Source of the DNA: Pseudomonadota bacterium
GTDB taxonomy: Bacteria; Pseudomonadota; Gammaproteobacteria; Steroidobacterales; Steroidobacteraceae
Length of the DNA: 64,000 bases
Direction: 5' to 3'
Assembly: GCA_021808195.1 (NCBI GenBank)
Contig: JAKBCE010000009.1
Coordinates: forward strand, 62,001-126,000
This document shows positions 17,424 through 25,696 of this stretch, in pieces (positions within the stretch are counted from its first letter, which is position 1; each line of letters starts with the position of its first letter). The notes below the pieces were generated by a model. The model saw nothing but the letters and a program-made list of their open reading frames with translations. It was not told where the DNA came from and ran no database searches. Both the position numbers and the translations under genes were made by a program.

Positions 17424-18771
17424 GCGCCCCTGGTGGCTGAGCGGCGCTCGGCTGCGGCTCGGCCATCAGCGCCTCGATCAGGTCCGGATCTTTCGGCACC
17501 CCGTCGGTGAGCACTTCATGCCCGCTCTTGGTAACCGCCACGTCATCTTCGATGCGCACCCCGATGCCCTGCAGGCGCTTCGGCACGCCGCGCGCGCCAC
17601 GGGGGATATAGATGCCCGGTTCGATCGTGAGCACCATGCCGGGTTCGAGGACGCGCCAGGCATCCCCCACCTTGTAATCGCCGACATCGTGCACGTCCAT
17701 CCCCAGCCAATGGCCGGTGCGGTGCATGAAGAAACGCCGATAGGCGCCATCGCGCTCGAGCTTCGCCGGCTTGCCCTTGAGCAACCCCAGCCGCACCAGC
17801 CCCTGGGTGATGACGCGCACCGCCGCCTCGTGCGGCTCGTTCCAATGCGCACCCGGACGCACCCGGGCGATCGCCGCGAGGTTCGCCTCGTGCACCACCT
17901 CATAGACCGCGCGCTGCTCGGGCGAGAAGCGCCCATTGACTGGGAAAGTCCGGGTGATATCCGAGGCATAGCACTGGTATTCGCACCCGGCATCGATCAG
18001 CACCACCTCCCCGTCGCGCAAGGGTTGATCGTTTTCGTTGTAGTGCAGGATGCAGCTGTTCGCCCCGGAGCCGACGATCGGGTGGTAGGACGTGTCGGCA
18101 CCGTGACGTCCGAACTCGTGCACGATTTCGGCCATGAGCTCGTATTCGATCCGGCCGGGTCGGCAATGGCGCATCGCTCGCACGTGGGCGAGCGCACCGA
18201 TCCTGGCCGCCTCGCGCATCAGCTCGAGCTCGGCGCGGGACTTAAACAGACGCAGCTCATGCAGGACCTGATCGAGCGCCACGAACTCCTGCGGCGGATG
18301 GCGCCCGTTGCGCGCCTGGGTGCGCAGGCCGTTCACCCAGCCAACCACGCGCGCGTCAAACTCGGGATAGATTCCCATCGCGTAGAACACTTTCACCCGG
18401 TTTTCCATCAATCCCGGCAGGATCTCGTCGATGTCCGTTATGGGGAAGGCATCGTCGGCGCCATAGCGGCGCCGCGCGCCCACCGGTCCGGCTCGTCGCC
18501 CGTCCCAGGTCTCGCGCGCCGGATCGCGATCGCGGACGAACAGGATGTACTCGGCCTGCTCACGGCCCGGAATCAGCACGGCAACCGATTCGGGCTCACC
18601 AAAACCGGTGAGGTAGTGAAAATCACTGTCCTGCCGGTACGCGTAAGTCACGTCGTTGTTGCGCGTACGCACCGGAGCGGCCGGCACGATGGCAATGGCG
18701 TCACGACCCATCAGTCGCATCAATGCACTGCGGCGGCGGGCAAATTCTTCGGCGGGGCTCACGGGTTTCAA
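17386..18771 (-). CDS. pepP: Xaa-Pro aminopeptidase P
   Basis: Dimanganese aminopeptidase of the pita-bread (M24B) fold that cleaves N-terminal residues before proline. The 461-residue protein has the N-terminal creatinase-like domain (RNNDVTYAYRQDSDFHYLTGF). Its catalytic domain carries the metal ligands DAGCEYQCYASDITRTFP, HRTGHWLGMDVHD, TIEPGIYI and RIEDDV. The start is probably the TTG at 18771 that overlaps the ygfB stop, about 10 nt after GGAG; a GTG at 18762 is the alternative. The C-terminal 25 residues are an unconserved Ala/Pro/Arg-rich tail overlapping ubiH. Confidence 0.95.
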   Translation of the reverse strand: MKPVSPAEEFARRRSALMRLMGRDAIAIVPAAPVRTRNNDVTYAYRQDSDFHYLTGFGEPESVAVLIPGREQAEYILFVRDRDPARETWDGRRAGPVGARRRYGADDAFPITDIDEILPGLMENRVKVFYAMGIYPEFDARVVGWVNGLRTQARNGRHPPQEFVALDQVLHELRLFKSRAELELMREAARIGALAHVRAMRHCRPGRIEYELMAEIVHEFGRHGADTSYHPIVGSGANSCILHYNENDQPLRDGEVVLIDAGCEYQCYASDITRTFPVNGRFSPEQRAVYEVVHEANLAAIARVRPGAHWNEPHEAAVRVITQGLVRLGLLKGKPAKLERDGAYRRFFMHRTGHWLGMDVHDVGDYKVGDAWRVLEPGMVLTIEPGIYIPRGARGVPKRLQGIGVRIEDDVAVTKSGHEVLTDGVPKDPDLIEALMAEPQPSAAQPPGAHGRARRDQRVRA

Positions 18772-19328
18772 TGAAAGGGTGCTCCAGGCGGGTTGGGTGG
18801 CGGCTCGCGCAGCGGCGCGAGCTCCTCGAATACCACTTGCACGCTGACGCGGATGAATTCGACGAGTTCAGCGTAGGCCTCCTCGTTCGACTCCTCGCTC
18901 TGCGTCGGGTCCACCGCGGCGCTACCGATTTCCCGGATGTCACTGACGATCTCGCTGACCTCGCCGGGCATGTTGGCCGCATCGCGCAGCACACCGAGCC
19001 CGAGACCATAGAGAAAGCCCTGACACCACAGCGCGAGCGCCGCGGCGCGTTCGATGATCGGACAGCCATCATCGGGCAGCAGCAGGTCGAATTGCATCTC
19101 CGGCTCGCCGAGCGCCCCGGCAGTGTGCCGATACAGCGCCCGCAGCACCTGAGCGCTCGCGGGCTGGGCCTGCCCCTCGGGCAGGATGTCGAGCAGCCAA
19201 TCCGCGAAGCGGTACCCGGGCGCAGAGCACAGCGAGCCGGTGAGCGTACCGTGCGCCTCGGCCGCCTCGGCGAGGGAGTGCTCGCCGGTGAGCACACTTT
19301 GAATCTCGGCATAGTCTGCTTGGATCAT
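18768..19328 (-). CDS. ygfB: UPF0149/YgfB family protein
   Basis: A 186-residue acidic, mostly helical protein matching YgfB: the N-terminal EIQSVLTGEHSLAEAAEAHGTLTGSLC block and the central WCQGFLYGLGLG block are diagnostic. E. coli YgfB is uncharacterised; in Pseudomonas it has been linked to transcriptional control. It is first in the ygfB-pepP-ubiH-ubiI run, as in enterics. A CATAAT hexamer ends 8 nt before the ATG, hinting at a near-leaderless mRNA, and the divergent ZapB-like promoter lies about 75 bp away. Confidence 0.92.
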   Translation of the reverse strand: MIQADYAEIQSVLTGEHSLAEAAEAHGTLTGSLCSAPGYRFADWLLDILPEGQAQPASAQVLRALYRHTAGALGEPEMQFDLLLPDDGCPIIERAAALALWCQGFLYGLGLGVLRDAANMPGEVSEIVSDIREIGSAAVDPTQSEESNEEAYAELVEFIRVSVQVVFEELAPLREPPPNPPGAPFH

Positions 19329-19402
19329 CGTGAGCCATTATGCCGCATGTCGACCCCGACGGATCCCCGAGCGCAGCGGCGGGGCGTTGCACTGCGCTCT
19401 CA

Positions 19403-19432
19403 TTGACCGCATGGAGAGCCCGGCACTATAGT
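19403..19432 (+). promoter_or_regulatory. sigma-70-type promoter of the ZapB-like/zapA unit
   Basis: TTGACC (19403-19408), an 18-nt spacer and TATAGT (19427-19432). This is among the best consensus promoters in the window. The ATG of the next gene is at 19442, so the predicted transcript would have a leader of only about 2-3 nt. Confidence 0.75.
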
Positions 19433-19441
19433 CGCGCCAGC

Positions 19442-19672
19442 ATGAGCGCCAGCGCATCTTCACCCTTGGATACGGAACTCGACCGCCTGGCTCGACGGGT
19501 CGATGAGTTGCTGGCAGCCCTGGAGCAATTGCGTGATGAGAATCGCGCATTGAAGCAGCGGCACGAATCGCTCGCCGGTGAGCGCGCAACGCTGCTGCAG
19601 AAGAATGAACAGGTGCGCGCGCGAGTCGAGGCCATGATCGGTCGGCTGAAAACCCTGGAGCACGGCGCGTGA
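19442..19672 (+). CDS. small coiled-coil protein, TIGR02449/ZapB-like
   Basis: A 76-residue protein that is almost entirely a heptad-repeat coiled coil (LDRLARRVDELLAALEQL, LRDENRALKQRHESLAGERATLLQKNE). Position directly before zapA is typical of the small TIGR02449 coiled-coil family in gammaproteobacteria, which resembles the Z-ring-associated protein ZapB. By context it probably acts at the division site with ZapA. The zapA GTG overlaps its stop (GTGA). Confidence 0.85.
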   Translation: MSASASSPLDTELDRLARRVDELLAALEQLRDENRALKQRHESLAGERATLLQKNEQVRARVEAMIGRLKTLEHGA

Positions 19673-19983
19673 ATGAGGACCCGGCACGCGTCAGCGTGCG
19701 CATACTCGATCGGGACTACATGGTCGCCTGCCCGCACGAGGAGCGCCCGGCGCTGCTCGACGCCGCGGAGTACCTCAACGCCCGCATGCGCGAGATACGC
19801 GACAGCGGCAAGGTCGTTGGACTCGATCGGATCGCCGTCATGGTCGCGCTCAATATGGCCAATGAGCTGCTGCAGCAGCGCGAACGGGGCAGCCGGGGCG
19901 CAGTCGAGGCCGGCGACAAAGTGCGCGCCCTACGCGAGCGCGTGGAAACGGCGCTCGGACACAGCCAGCCGCTTGACCTGTGA
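19669..19983 (+). CDS. zapA: cell division protein ZapA
   Basis: A 104-residue FtsZ-ring stabiliser. The N-terminal domain has VSVRILDRDYMVACPHEERPALLDAAEYL and the dimerising helix continues LDRIAVMVALNMANELL, matching ZapA. The GTG start at 19669 overlaps the upstream stop. As in E. coli, 6S RNA and the cyclo-ligase gene follow. Confidence 0.95.
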   Translation: MNEDPARVSVRILDRDYMVACPHEERPALLDAAEYLNARMREIRDSGKVVGLDRIAVMVALNMANELLQQRERGSRGAVEAGDKVRALRERVETALGHSQPLDL

Positions 19984-20032
19984 TGCCACGCGTGCGGCAG
20001 GCGCGCAACCTGCGCCCGAGCGGGCTTTGGTG

Positions 20033-20038
20033 TACAGT
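20033..20038 (+). promoter_or_regulatory. candidate -10 of 6S RNA
   Basis: TACAGT ends 6 nt before the predicted 5' end of 6S RNA (20044-20046), the right distance. The -35 region is not convincing. Confidence 0.45.
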
Positions 20039-20043
20039 GCTCA

Positions 20044-20240
20044 AAGCGTCGCCTGCGGTGTTCGACACGCGGGCCGGGTTACCTCGGACCCTAATTGAAA
20101 CACCCATGGGACTTCAGGGCTTGCCGGCAGAATTGTGCAAGTCCGCCCTGAGCGGAAAGCCTTACCTGCCGCAGCCCGTCCCACTTGTTGCTCTGGTTCG
20201 AGAGCAACGGTTCGCACCGGCACAGGCGGGTGACGCTTCC
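20044..20240 (+). ncRNA. ssrS: 6S RNA
   Basis: Located between zapA and the 5-formyl-THF cyclo-ligase gene, the classical gammaproteobacterial place. The ends pair: AAGCGTC (20044-20050) with GACGCTT (20232-20238), then GCCTG (20051-20055) with CAGGC (20223-20227). The 5' part CTGCGGTGTTCGACACGCGG resembles the conserved GAUGUUCGCAAGCGG of E. coli 6S, and the central region forms the expected open bubble between GC-rich arms. 6S binds the housekeeping sigma-70 RNA polymerase and represses promoters in stationary phase. Ends are approximate. Confidence 0.9.
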
Positions 20241-20265
20241 TGATTCCACACTGCAGCAGGCCCGC

Positions 20266-20850
20266 ATGCGATTGCGGGCCGCGCTCCGGCAGGCCCGCCG
20301 GGGCGTTCCGGCTGCCGAGCGCGCGCGCCGCGCGCATCGCGTCGCACTGCTCGCCGACCGCGAGGGGCTGCTGCAAGCGCGCTGGCGCATCGGTCTTTAC
20401 CTCGCCCTGCCCGAGGAGCTCGACACCGGCGCGTTGATCGCGCTCGCCCGCCGCCGCGGCTGCGGAATCTACCTACCGCGCATCGACTCACAGCCGCAGG
20501 CACGCACGATGCAGTTCGTGCGCTTCAGCACGCGCCTGCCACTCAACCGCTTCGGCATTCCTGAACCGATCGGACCGGTGCTGCCGAGCATCCACGCCCT
20601 CGACGTCATCTTCGTGCCGCTGGTCGGATTCGACCGACACGGCAGTCGGCTCGGCATGGGCGGCGGATATTACGATCGCGCGCTGGCTTGCACGCGCACG
20701 CGTGCCATGGGACGGCCGTTGCTCGTTGGACTCGGCTACGCGTTGCAGCAGCTCGAACGCATCGAGCGTGCCGCACATGATGTGCCACTCGATATGGTGA
20801 TCACCGAGCGCAGCGTGATCCGCTGTGCAGGAACACGCACCGTTCCCTGA
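20266..20850 (+). CDS. fau: 5-formyltetrahydrofolate cyclo-ligase
   Basis: ATP-dependent conversion of 5-formyl-THF to 5,10-methenyl-THF in the cytoplasm. The C-terminal signature [21 protein letters not shown] is intact, with [11 protein letters not shown] and IYLPRI upstream. The ATG at 20266 gives 194 residues, near the family norm. A GTG at 20230 would extend into the 3' arm of 6S RNA and is less likely as the mature start, although 6S and this gene are often co-transcribed. Confidence 0.92.
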   Translation: MRLRAALRQARRGVPAAERARRAHRVALLADREGLLQARWRIGLYLALPEELDTGALIALARRRGCGIYLPRIDSQPQARTMQFVRFSTRLPLNRFGIPEPIGPVLPSIHALDVIFVPLVGFDRHGSRLGMGGGYYDRALACTRTRAMGRPLLVGLGYALQQLERIERAAHDVPLDMVITERSVIRCAGTRTVP

Positions 20851-20926
20851 GCAACGCGAACACGCCGCACCGATCGAGTGGCGGAACATCGCGCGTGCGT
20901 CGTTAGCACATCCTCTCATGACTTGC

Positions 20927-20954
20927 TTGTATTTTTGTTTCGCATGTATATACT
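20927..20954 (+). promoter_or_regulatory. promoter of the Lys/Ala microprotein unit
   Basis: An AT-rich island in GC-rich DNA: TTGTAT (20927-20932), 16-nt spacer, TATACT (20949-20954). An overlapping alternative is TTGCTT (20923) with TATATA (20947) at 18 nt. Predicted start near 20961, about 30 nt before the microprotein ATG. Confidence 0.65.
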
Positions 20955-20990
20955 CGGCCCTCGGACTAACCCGTCAACTGGAGAGCCAAC

Positions 20991-21044
20991 ATGGCGAAGG
21001 CAAAGAAGAAGGCCGCGAAGAAAAAAGCTGCGAAGAAGAAGTAA
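20991..21044 (+). CDS. 17-residue Lys/Ala-rich microprotein
   Basis: The reading frame [17 protein letters not shown] ends in TAA. It has a strong GGAGAG ribosome site 6 nt before the ATG, its own consensus-like promoter about 35 bp upstream and an 11-bp GC stem-loop 10 nt after the stop, so it looks like an independent short transcript of about 120 nt. Eleven of 17 residues are Lys and the rest are Ala plus the initiator Met. Such AAKKK repeats resemble the DNA-binding tails of bacterial histone H1-like proteins, so a nucleic-acid-binding role is plausible but inferred. Too short for ordinary gene finders. The alternative is a small RNA with a fortuitous frame. Confidence 0.65.
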   Translation: MAKAKKKAAKKKAAKKK

Positions 21045-21053
21045 GGCCTTTCG

Positions 21054-21081
21054 CTCGGCGGCCGCTCCGGCGGCCGCCGAG
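21054..21081 (+). terminator. stem-loop after the microprotein
   Basis: CTCGGCGGCCG (21054-21064) pairs perfectly with CGGCCGCCGAG (21071-21081) around a 6-nt loop. No T-run follows, so it may protect the 3' end or pause polymerase rather than be a classical terminator. rpiA starts 70 bp further on and could be reached by read-through. Confidence 0.5.
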
Positions 21082-21151
21082 TGAAACAAAGTTCGATGCC
21101 CTCGTGCCCGCGACAGCGGGCACATTCGTTTCCAGACCCCGGAAAACAGCC

Positions 21152-21838
21152 GTGACAGACAGCAGCCGCGCACGTTCGAACGACACCGACAGCCACGCGA
21201 AGAAGCGCCGCAGCGCAGAGGCCGCCCTGCGCTTCGTGCAGCCGGACAGCGTACTCGGCGTGGGAACCGGCTCCACCGTCGGCTGCTTCATCGAGGCGCT
21301 CGCCGCGCGGCCAGGCCTGGTCCGCACGGCAGTATCGAGCTCCGAAGCAACCAGCCGCCAGCTGCGCGCTGCCGGCATCGAGATCCTCGACCTCAATGAG
21401 GTGACCGCGCTGCCGGTGTACATCGACGGCGCCGATGAGGCGACCCGCAACCGGCAGCTGATCAAGGGCGGCGGCGGCGCGCTGACGCGAGAGAAGATCG
21501 TGGCAGCGGCGGCAGATCGTTTCATCTGCATCATCGATGAGGCCAAGCTGGTCGAGACCCTGGGCGCCTTTCCACTGCCCATCGAGGTCATCCCTATGGC
21601 GCGCGCGCTGGTGACACGCACGATCGAGACACGGGGCGCGCAAGCGGTATGGCGTCGGGGATTCGTGACGGACAACGGCAACCACATCCTCGACGTGCAC
21701 GGACTGTCGATCGGCGACCCGCTCGCGCTCGAGCGCGAACTCGGTGCAATCACGGGGGTAGTGACCGTGGGATTGTTCGCCGCACGTCCGGCGGATGTGC
21801 TGCTGGTCGGTACCGCAACGGGCACCGAAGCGATCTAG
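21152..21838 (+). CDS. rpiA: ribose-5-phosphate isomerase A
   Basis: Interconverts ribose 5-phosphate and ribulose 5-phosphate in the pentose phosphate pathway. The 228-residue protein has [29 protein letters not shown], the catalytic DGADEAT and [14 protein letters not shown]. The GTG at 21152 ([11 protein letters not shown]) preceded by GGAAAA is chosen; the long upstream open frame crosses the microprotein unit and is spurious. It converges on yihY. Confidence 0.94.
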   Translation: MTDSSRARSNDTDSHAKKRRSAEAALRFVQPDSVLGVGTGSTVGCFIEALAARPGLVRTAVSSSEATSRQLRAAGIEILDLNEVTALPVYIDGADEATRNRQLIKGGGGALTREKIVAAAADRFICIIDEAKLVETLGAFPLPIEVIPMARALVTRTIETRGAQAVWRRGFVTDNGNHILDVHGLSIGDPLALERELGAITGVVTVGLFAARPADVLLVGTATGTEAI

Positions 21839-21848
21839 CCGCCTCCGC

Positions 21849-23195
21849 TCACGCGCCGTTGCCCGAGGCGATCACGAGCGTCGGCCGCGGCGGCTCCTGC
21901 ACCAGCTCGCGCAGCGTCAGATCCCCACAGCGGTGGCGACGCGCCTCGTCGATCGCCCCGAGCAGCCGATCAACCGGAGGAATTGGCAACAGCCGCGGCG
22001 TGAAATCCCCCGGGCGGTGGCTGCGCGCGACGTCGAAGATCTCCGTGAGCTTGATGCGCCCCAGGTCACGCGCCGGCAGCAGCTCGTCATCTTCGGTCAC
22101 GACCAGCATCCCGCCGCGCTCGAGACCTGCAACCATCTGAGCCAGTGCAATGCCCGGCAAGCCGAGCTCGCTGGCGAGCGCCGTCAGGCTCCAGCGCTTC
22201 TCTCCCGTGAGGTAAGCGCGCCCCACCAGATACATGATGCGCAGCGCCAGCTGCTCGACCTCCGCGCCGGAGAGCTTCAGCTCCTGCAGCCCGAGGCGCA
22301 GATAGGCTGGATTCTGGATATAGAACGCGAGCTGCGCGCCGGCGAGCAGGATCAGCCAGCCCAGATAGGTCCACAGCAGACCCACGACAATGAACGCAAA
22401 GCCCGCGTAGACGATGGCAAGGCGTGTCGAGTGCACGACGAACGCGGTAAACACCCGCCCGACCGCGGCCCAGAGCACACCGGCGACCAGCGCGCCGATC
22501 AGCGCCGGACGCCATTGCACGCGCGTGTTCGGCACCAGCAGATACAGCCCGGTGAACGCCACAATCACCATTGCATACGGGGCGAGCTTGATCCCCGCGG
22601 TCGCGAACACATCGATCCAGGGCAGCCGGCTGAGGTCGCGGAACGGTGCGCTGTCGATCGCCCGGTGCGACATGCCGACGAACATCACCAGGATCGCCGG
22701 ACCACCCACCACCAACGTGAGGTACTCCGTCATGCGGCGCGCGAAGCTGCGCGGCTGTTGCACGCGCCAGAGGAAATTGAAGCTGTCCTCGACTTTTTTG
22801 ATGGTGCCGATCAGCGTCCAGGCGAGCAGCGCGAACCCCACCGAGCCGACCACCCCGCCGCTGACGTGATCGGCGAACTGCACGACGCGCGAGGTGACCT
22901 GGGCCGCATCCTGTGGCCCGAGCGCACTGAAAAACTGGTAAACGACCGGCTCGAGGTCGCCACGCGCGCCGAACAGCTTCAGGATTGCAAAGCTGAAAGC
23001 CGCCAACGGGATCAGGGTCAACAGCGTGGTATAGACAAGGCCCATCGCCCGCAGGTTGATCTGCCCACCCGCCAGATCGCGCAGCACCGCGTACACATAG
23101 CTCAGCGCGTTGAAGAGCCGTCCGCGCGTCGGACCGCTGCGCTCGGCGCCGCCGAAGAACCAGTCATCGAGGAATGCCCAGATTCGAGCCCACAT
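21849..23195 (-). CDS. yihY: YihY/BrkB-family membrane protein with C-terminal winged-helix-like domain
   Basis: A 448-residue inner-membrane protein. About residues 35-300 form the YihY/BrkB domain with six hydrophobic segments and the conserved MGLVYTTLLTLIPLAAFSFAILKLF and VEDSFNFLWRV motifs. After the last membrane helix a soluble region (about 320-448) reads like a winged helix (WSLTALASELGLPGIALAQMVAGLERGGMLVV). Members were once called RNase BN, which is not supported; transport or envelope roles are suggested in the family. Function here is open. TAATCT lies 9 nt before the ATG. Confidence 0.87.
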   Translation of the reverse strand: MWARIWAFLDDWFFGGAERSGPTRGRLFNALSYVYAVLRDLAGGQINLRAMGLVYTTLLTLIPLAAFSFAILKLFGARGDLEPVVYQFFSALGPQDAAQVTSRVVQFADHVSGGVVGSVGFALLAWTLIGTIKKVEDSFNFLWRVQQPRSFARRMTEYLTLVVGGPAILVMFVGMSHRAIDSAPFRDLSRLPWIDVFATAGIKLAPYAMVIVAFTGLYLLVPNTRVQWRPALIGALVAGVLWAAVGRVFTAFVVHSTRLAIVYAGFAFIVVGLLWTYLGWLILLAGAQLAFYIQNPAYLRLGLQELKLSGAEVEQLALRIMYLVGRAYLTGEKRWSLTALASELGLPGIALAQMVAGLERGGMLVVTEDDELLPARDLGRIKLTEIFDVARSHRPGDFTPRLLPIPPVDRLLGAIDEARRHRCGDLTLRELVQEPPRPTLVIASGNGA

Positions 23196-23251
23196 AGCGA
23201 CAGAAGATTAAGCGTGGCGCGCCGATCTGTCATCCACGCCGCACGCACGCC

Positions 23252-24049
23252 TCAGGTACGCATGCCCCGCCGCTCGCGGATCAGCTCGTAGGCCCCGATG
23301 ATCTGCTGGGTGCGCTGTTTGGCGTGCTCGATCATGGAATCGGACAGACCATTCGCCTTGAGCTTGTCGGGATGGTGACGGCTCAGCTGCCGTCGGTACG
23401 CCTTGACGATCTCCCGGTCGCTGTCGGCAGCGCTCGCGCCGAGCACCCGGTAGGCTCGCTCCAGATCCTCGCTCGGATCGGGCCCGGAACTCGGACCGAA
23501 ACCGCGCGCATGGATGCGCAGCGCCGCCTCGATCTGCGCAAACTCGAGCGAGGAGATCCCGAGCCGCGCGGCGATCTGGCCGAGCAGTGGCCGAACCGGC
23601 CCGTCGAGACCGTTGCCGGCGAGCGCCGCCCGGACTTGCAACTCGAGGAACAGCCGCCGCAGATGAGCGCGGCCATGACAGACGCGGTTCAGCTCGCCGA
23701 GCTCACCCTGCAGATCAAATCCCTGCCGCTTGCCTGTGGTGAAGTGCTCGATCGCGGCATGCACCTGCGCCGGGGTGAGCCGCAGCTGCGCCATCACTGC
23801 GCGCGCCGCGACAATTTCCTGCTCGGAAACCCGCCCATCGGCCTTGGCGAGAAATCCCATGACGCGGAACGTGGAACGAAAGAACTGCTCGCCAACCGCC
23901 GCAGCATGCCCGGTACTTCCCGTCCCGCCGCGCTGCTCGGCATAGGCGTCGAACTGGTGACCGATCAGTGCCCCGAGCACGGCCCCGACCGGCCCGAAGC
24001 CGAGCACGAAGCCGAGCAGGCCGCCGGCGAGCTTCCCGGTGTATCTCAT
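23252..24049 (-). CDS. djlA: DjlA-like co-chaperone (TerB + J domain)
   Basis: A 265-residue protein. The N-terminus is a glycine-rich membrane segment (YTGKLAGGLLGFVLGFGPVGAVLGALIGHQFD) like the dimerising DjlA anchor. The middle is a TerB-like helical domain (FRSTFRVMGFLAKADGRVSEQEI), and the C-terminus is a J domain with the essential HPD in RRQLSRHHPDKL. It should stimulate DnaK ATPase at the inner membrane; E. coli DjlA influences the Rcs pathway. The ATG at 24049 begins the conserved anchor, so the longer frame is ignored. Divergent from purC with a 49-bp gap. Confidence 0.9.
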   Translation of the reverse strand: MRYTGKLAGGLLGFVLGFGPVGAVLGALIGHQFDAYAEQRGGTGSTGHAAAVGEQFFRSTFRVMGFLAKADGRVSEQEIVAARAVMAQLRLTPAQVHAAIEHFTTGKRQGFDLQGELGELNRVCHGRAHLRRLFLELQVRAALAGNGLDGPVRPLLGQIAARLGISSLEFAQIEAALRIHARGFGPSSGPDPSEDLERAYRVLGASAADSDREIVKAYRRQLSRHHPDKLKANGLSDSMIEHAKQRTQQIIGAYELIRERRGMRT

Positions 24050-24085
24050 GGGGGTATGGGGACGTGCGCAGCGTGCATGCGCTGC

Positions 24086-24091
24086 TATAGT
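24086..24091 (+). promoter_or_regulatory. candidate -10 of purC
   Basis: TATAGT separated from the purC ATG by only 7 nt, so transcription would begin at or within a base or two of the start codon. No strong -35 is visible. Confidence 0.5.
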
Positions 24092-24098
24092 AGCAAGC

Positions 24099-24995
24099 AT
24101 GGCTGTACCGACTGTCTACCGCACGTCACTGCACGGGCTCGAGAAGATCCACGAAGGCAAGGTTCGCGACATTTATGCCGCGGGGCCCGATGCGCTGCTG
24201 ATCGTGACCACCGATCGGCTGTCCGCCTTCGATGTGATTCTGCCGGACCCGATCCCCGGCAAGGGTCGGGTACTGAACCAGATCTCGCAGTTCTGGTTCG
24301 AGCGCACCGCTCACATCGTGCCGAACCAGCTCACCGGGCGAACCGTCGACTCGGTGGTGAGTGATCCGGCCGAGCGCGCCGTGCTCGCCGAGCGCGCCAT
24401 GGTGGTCAAACGACTGAAGGCACTGCCGATCGAGGCGGTGGTTCGCGGCTATCTGATCGGCTCGGGATGGAAGGAGTATCAGCAAACCGGCAGGGTGTGC
24501 GGCATCGAACTGCCGGCCGGACTGACGCTCGCGGCGCGTCTGCCCGCGCCGATCTTCACGCCCGCCACCAAGGCGGCGGCCGGTGAGCACGACCAGAACA
24601 TCTCCTTCGCCGAGACCGAGCGGTTGATTGGCGCGCCGCTCGCGGCGCAGATGCGCGCTTGCGCCATTGCGCTTTACGAGTTCGCCGCCGCGCATGCGCG
24701 CGCGCGCGGCATCATCATCGCCGACACGAAGTTTGAATTCGGGCTCGACGAGCACGGCACGCTCACGCTGATCGATGAGGTGCTGACGCCGGACTCCTCA
24801 CGCTTCTGGGCGGCGGATCGCTATCGTGCCGGCATCAGTCCGCCGAGCTTCGACAAGCAGTTCGTGCGCGATTACCTCGAGACGCTCGACTGGGACAAGC
24901 GCGCGCCGGGACCGAAGCTGCCGGCCGAAATCATCGCGCGCACCAGCGAGAAGTACCACGAGGCGCTGCGGCGCCTGACGGAACCCGCCACGTGA
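24099..24995 (+). CDS. purC: phosphoribosylaminoimidazole-succinocarboxamide synthase
   Basis: SAICAR synthase of purine synthesis: CAIR + Asp + ATP to SAICAR. The 298-residue protein is the longer, yeast-like PurC (enteric PurC is about 237). It shows [46 protein letters not shown] and [27 protein letters not shown]. The chosen ATG at 24099 gives [10 protein letters not shown]; a longer frame upstream has no support. rpe begins inside its stop codon (GTGA). Confidence 0.95.
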   Translation: MAVPTVYRTSLHGLEKIHEGKVRDIYAAGPDALLIVTTDRLSAFDVILPDPIPGKGRVLNQISQFWFERTAHIVPNQLTGRTVDSVVSDPAERAVLAERAMVVKRLKALPIEAVVRGYLIGSGWKEYQQTGRVCGIELPAGLTLAARLPAPIFTPATKAAAGEHDQNISFAETERLIGAPLAAQMRACAIALYEFAAAHARARGIIIADTKFEFGLDEHGTLTLIDEVLTPDSSRFWAADRYRAGISPPSFDKQFVRDYLETLDWDKRAPGPKLPAEIIARTSEKYHEALRRLTEPAT

Positions 24996-25660
24996 GTGCT
25001 CACTGGATCGCCCCGTCCATCCTGTCGGCCGATTTCGCCCGGCTCGGGGAGGAAGTGGACGCGGTCATTGCCGCAGGGGCCGATCTGATCCACTTCGACG
25101 TGATGGACAACCATTACGTCCCCAACCTCACCATCGGACCGCCGGTGTGCGAGGCGTTGCACAAGCACGGCGTGACGGTTCCGATCGACGTGCACCTGAT
25201 GGTCCGTCCGGTCGACCGGATCGTGCCGGACTTCGCCCGCGCCGGCGCCGGATACATCAGCTTCCACCCCGAAGCCAGCGAGCACGTCGATCGGACCATC
25301 GAATTGATCCGCGAACACGGCTGCCGACCCGGGCTGGTGCTCAATCCGGCCACAGCCCTCGACTGCCTAGACTACACGCTCGAGAAGCTCGACCTGGTGC
25401 TGGTCATGTCGGTCAATCCGGGCTTCGGCGGCCAGCGATTCATCCCCGCCGCTCTGAGGAAACTCGAAGCGGTGCGGCGGCGCATCGAGGCGATCGGCCG
25501 CCCGGTGCGTCTCGAGGTCGACGGCGGGGTGAAGGTCGAGAATATCCAGGCATGCGCGCGCGCCGGCGCAGACACCTTCGTGGCCGGTTCGGCCATTTTC
25601 GGCAGTACGGATTACGCGGCCACGTTGCGCGCCATGCGCGCGCAGCTCAGCGCTCTGTGA
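24992..25660 (+). CDS. rpe: ribulose-phosphate 3-epimerase
   Basis: TIM-barrel enzyme interconverting ribulose 5-phosphate and xylulose 5-phosphate (222 residues). Metal and catalytic motifs: [45 protein letters not shown] and EVDGGV. The GTG start overlaps the purC stop, so the two are coupled. A 9-bp stem-loop follows. Confidence 0.95.
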   Translation: MSAHWIAPSILSADFARLGEEVDAVIAAGADLIHFDVMDNHYVPNLTIGPPVCEALHKHGVTVPIDVHLMVRPVDRIVPDFARAGAGYISFHPEASEHVDRTIELIREHGCRPGLVLNPATALDCLDYTLEKLDLVLVMSVNPGFGGQRFIPAALRKLEAVRRRIEAIGRPVRLEVDGGVKVENIQACARAGADTFVAGSAIFGSTDYAATLRAMRAQLSAL

Positions 25661-25667
25661 GCCGGCC

Positions 25668-25690
25668 GCCGCACCCTCGCCGGGTGCGGC
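25668..25690. terminator. stem-loop between convergent rpe and crp
   Basis: GCCGCACCC (25668-25676) pairs perfectly with GGGTGCGGC (25682-25690) across a 5-nt loop. There is no T-run on either side; it could serve as a 3'-end structure for both genes. Confidence 0.5.
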
Positions 25691-25696
25691 GCTCGC

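Noticed and set aside
21795..23291. Open frame of 498 codons on the plus strand
   Set aside because: Antisense to yihY; composition Gln/Arg/His-rich with no domain.
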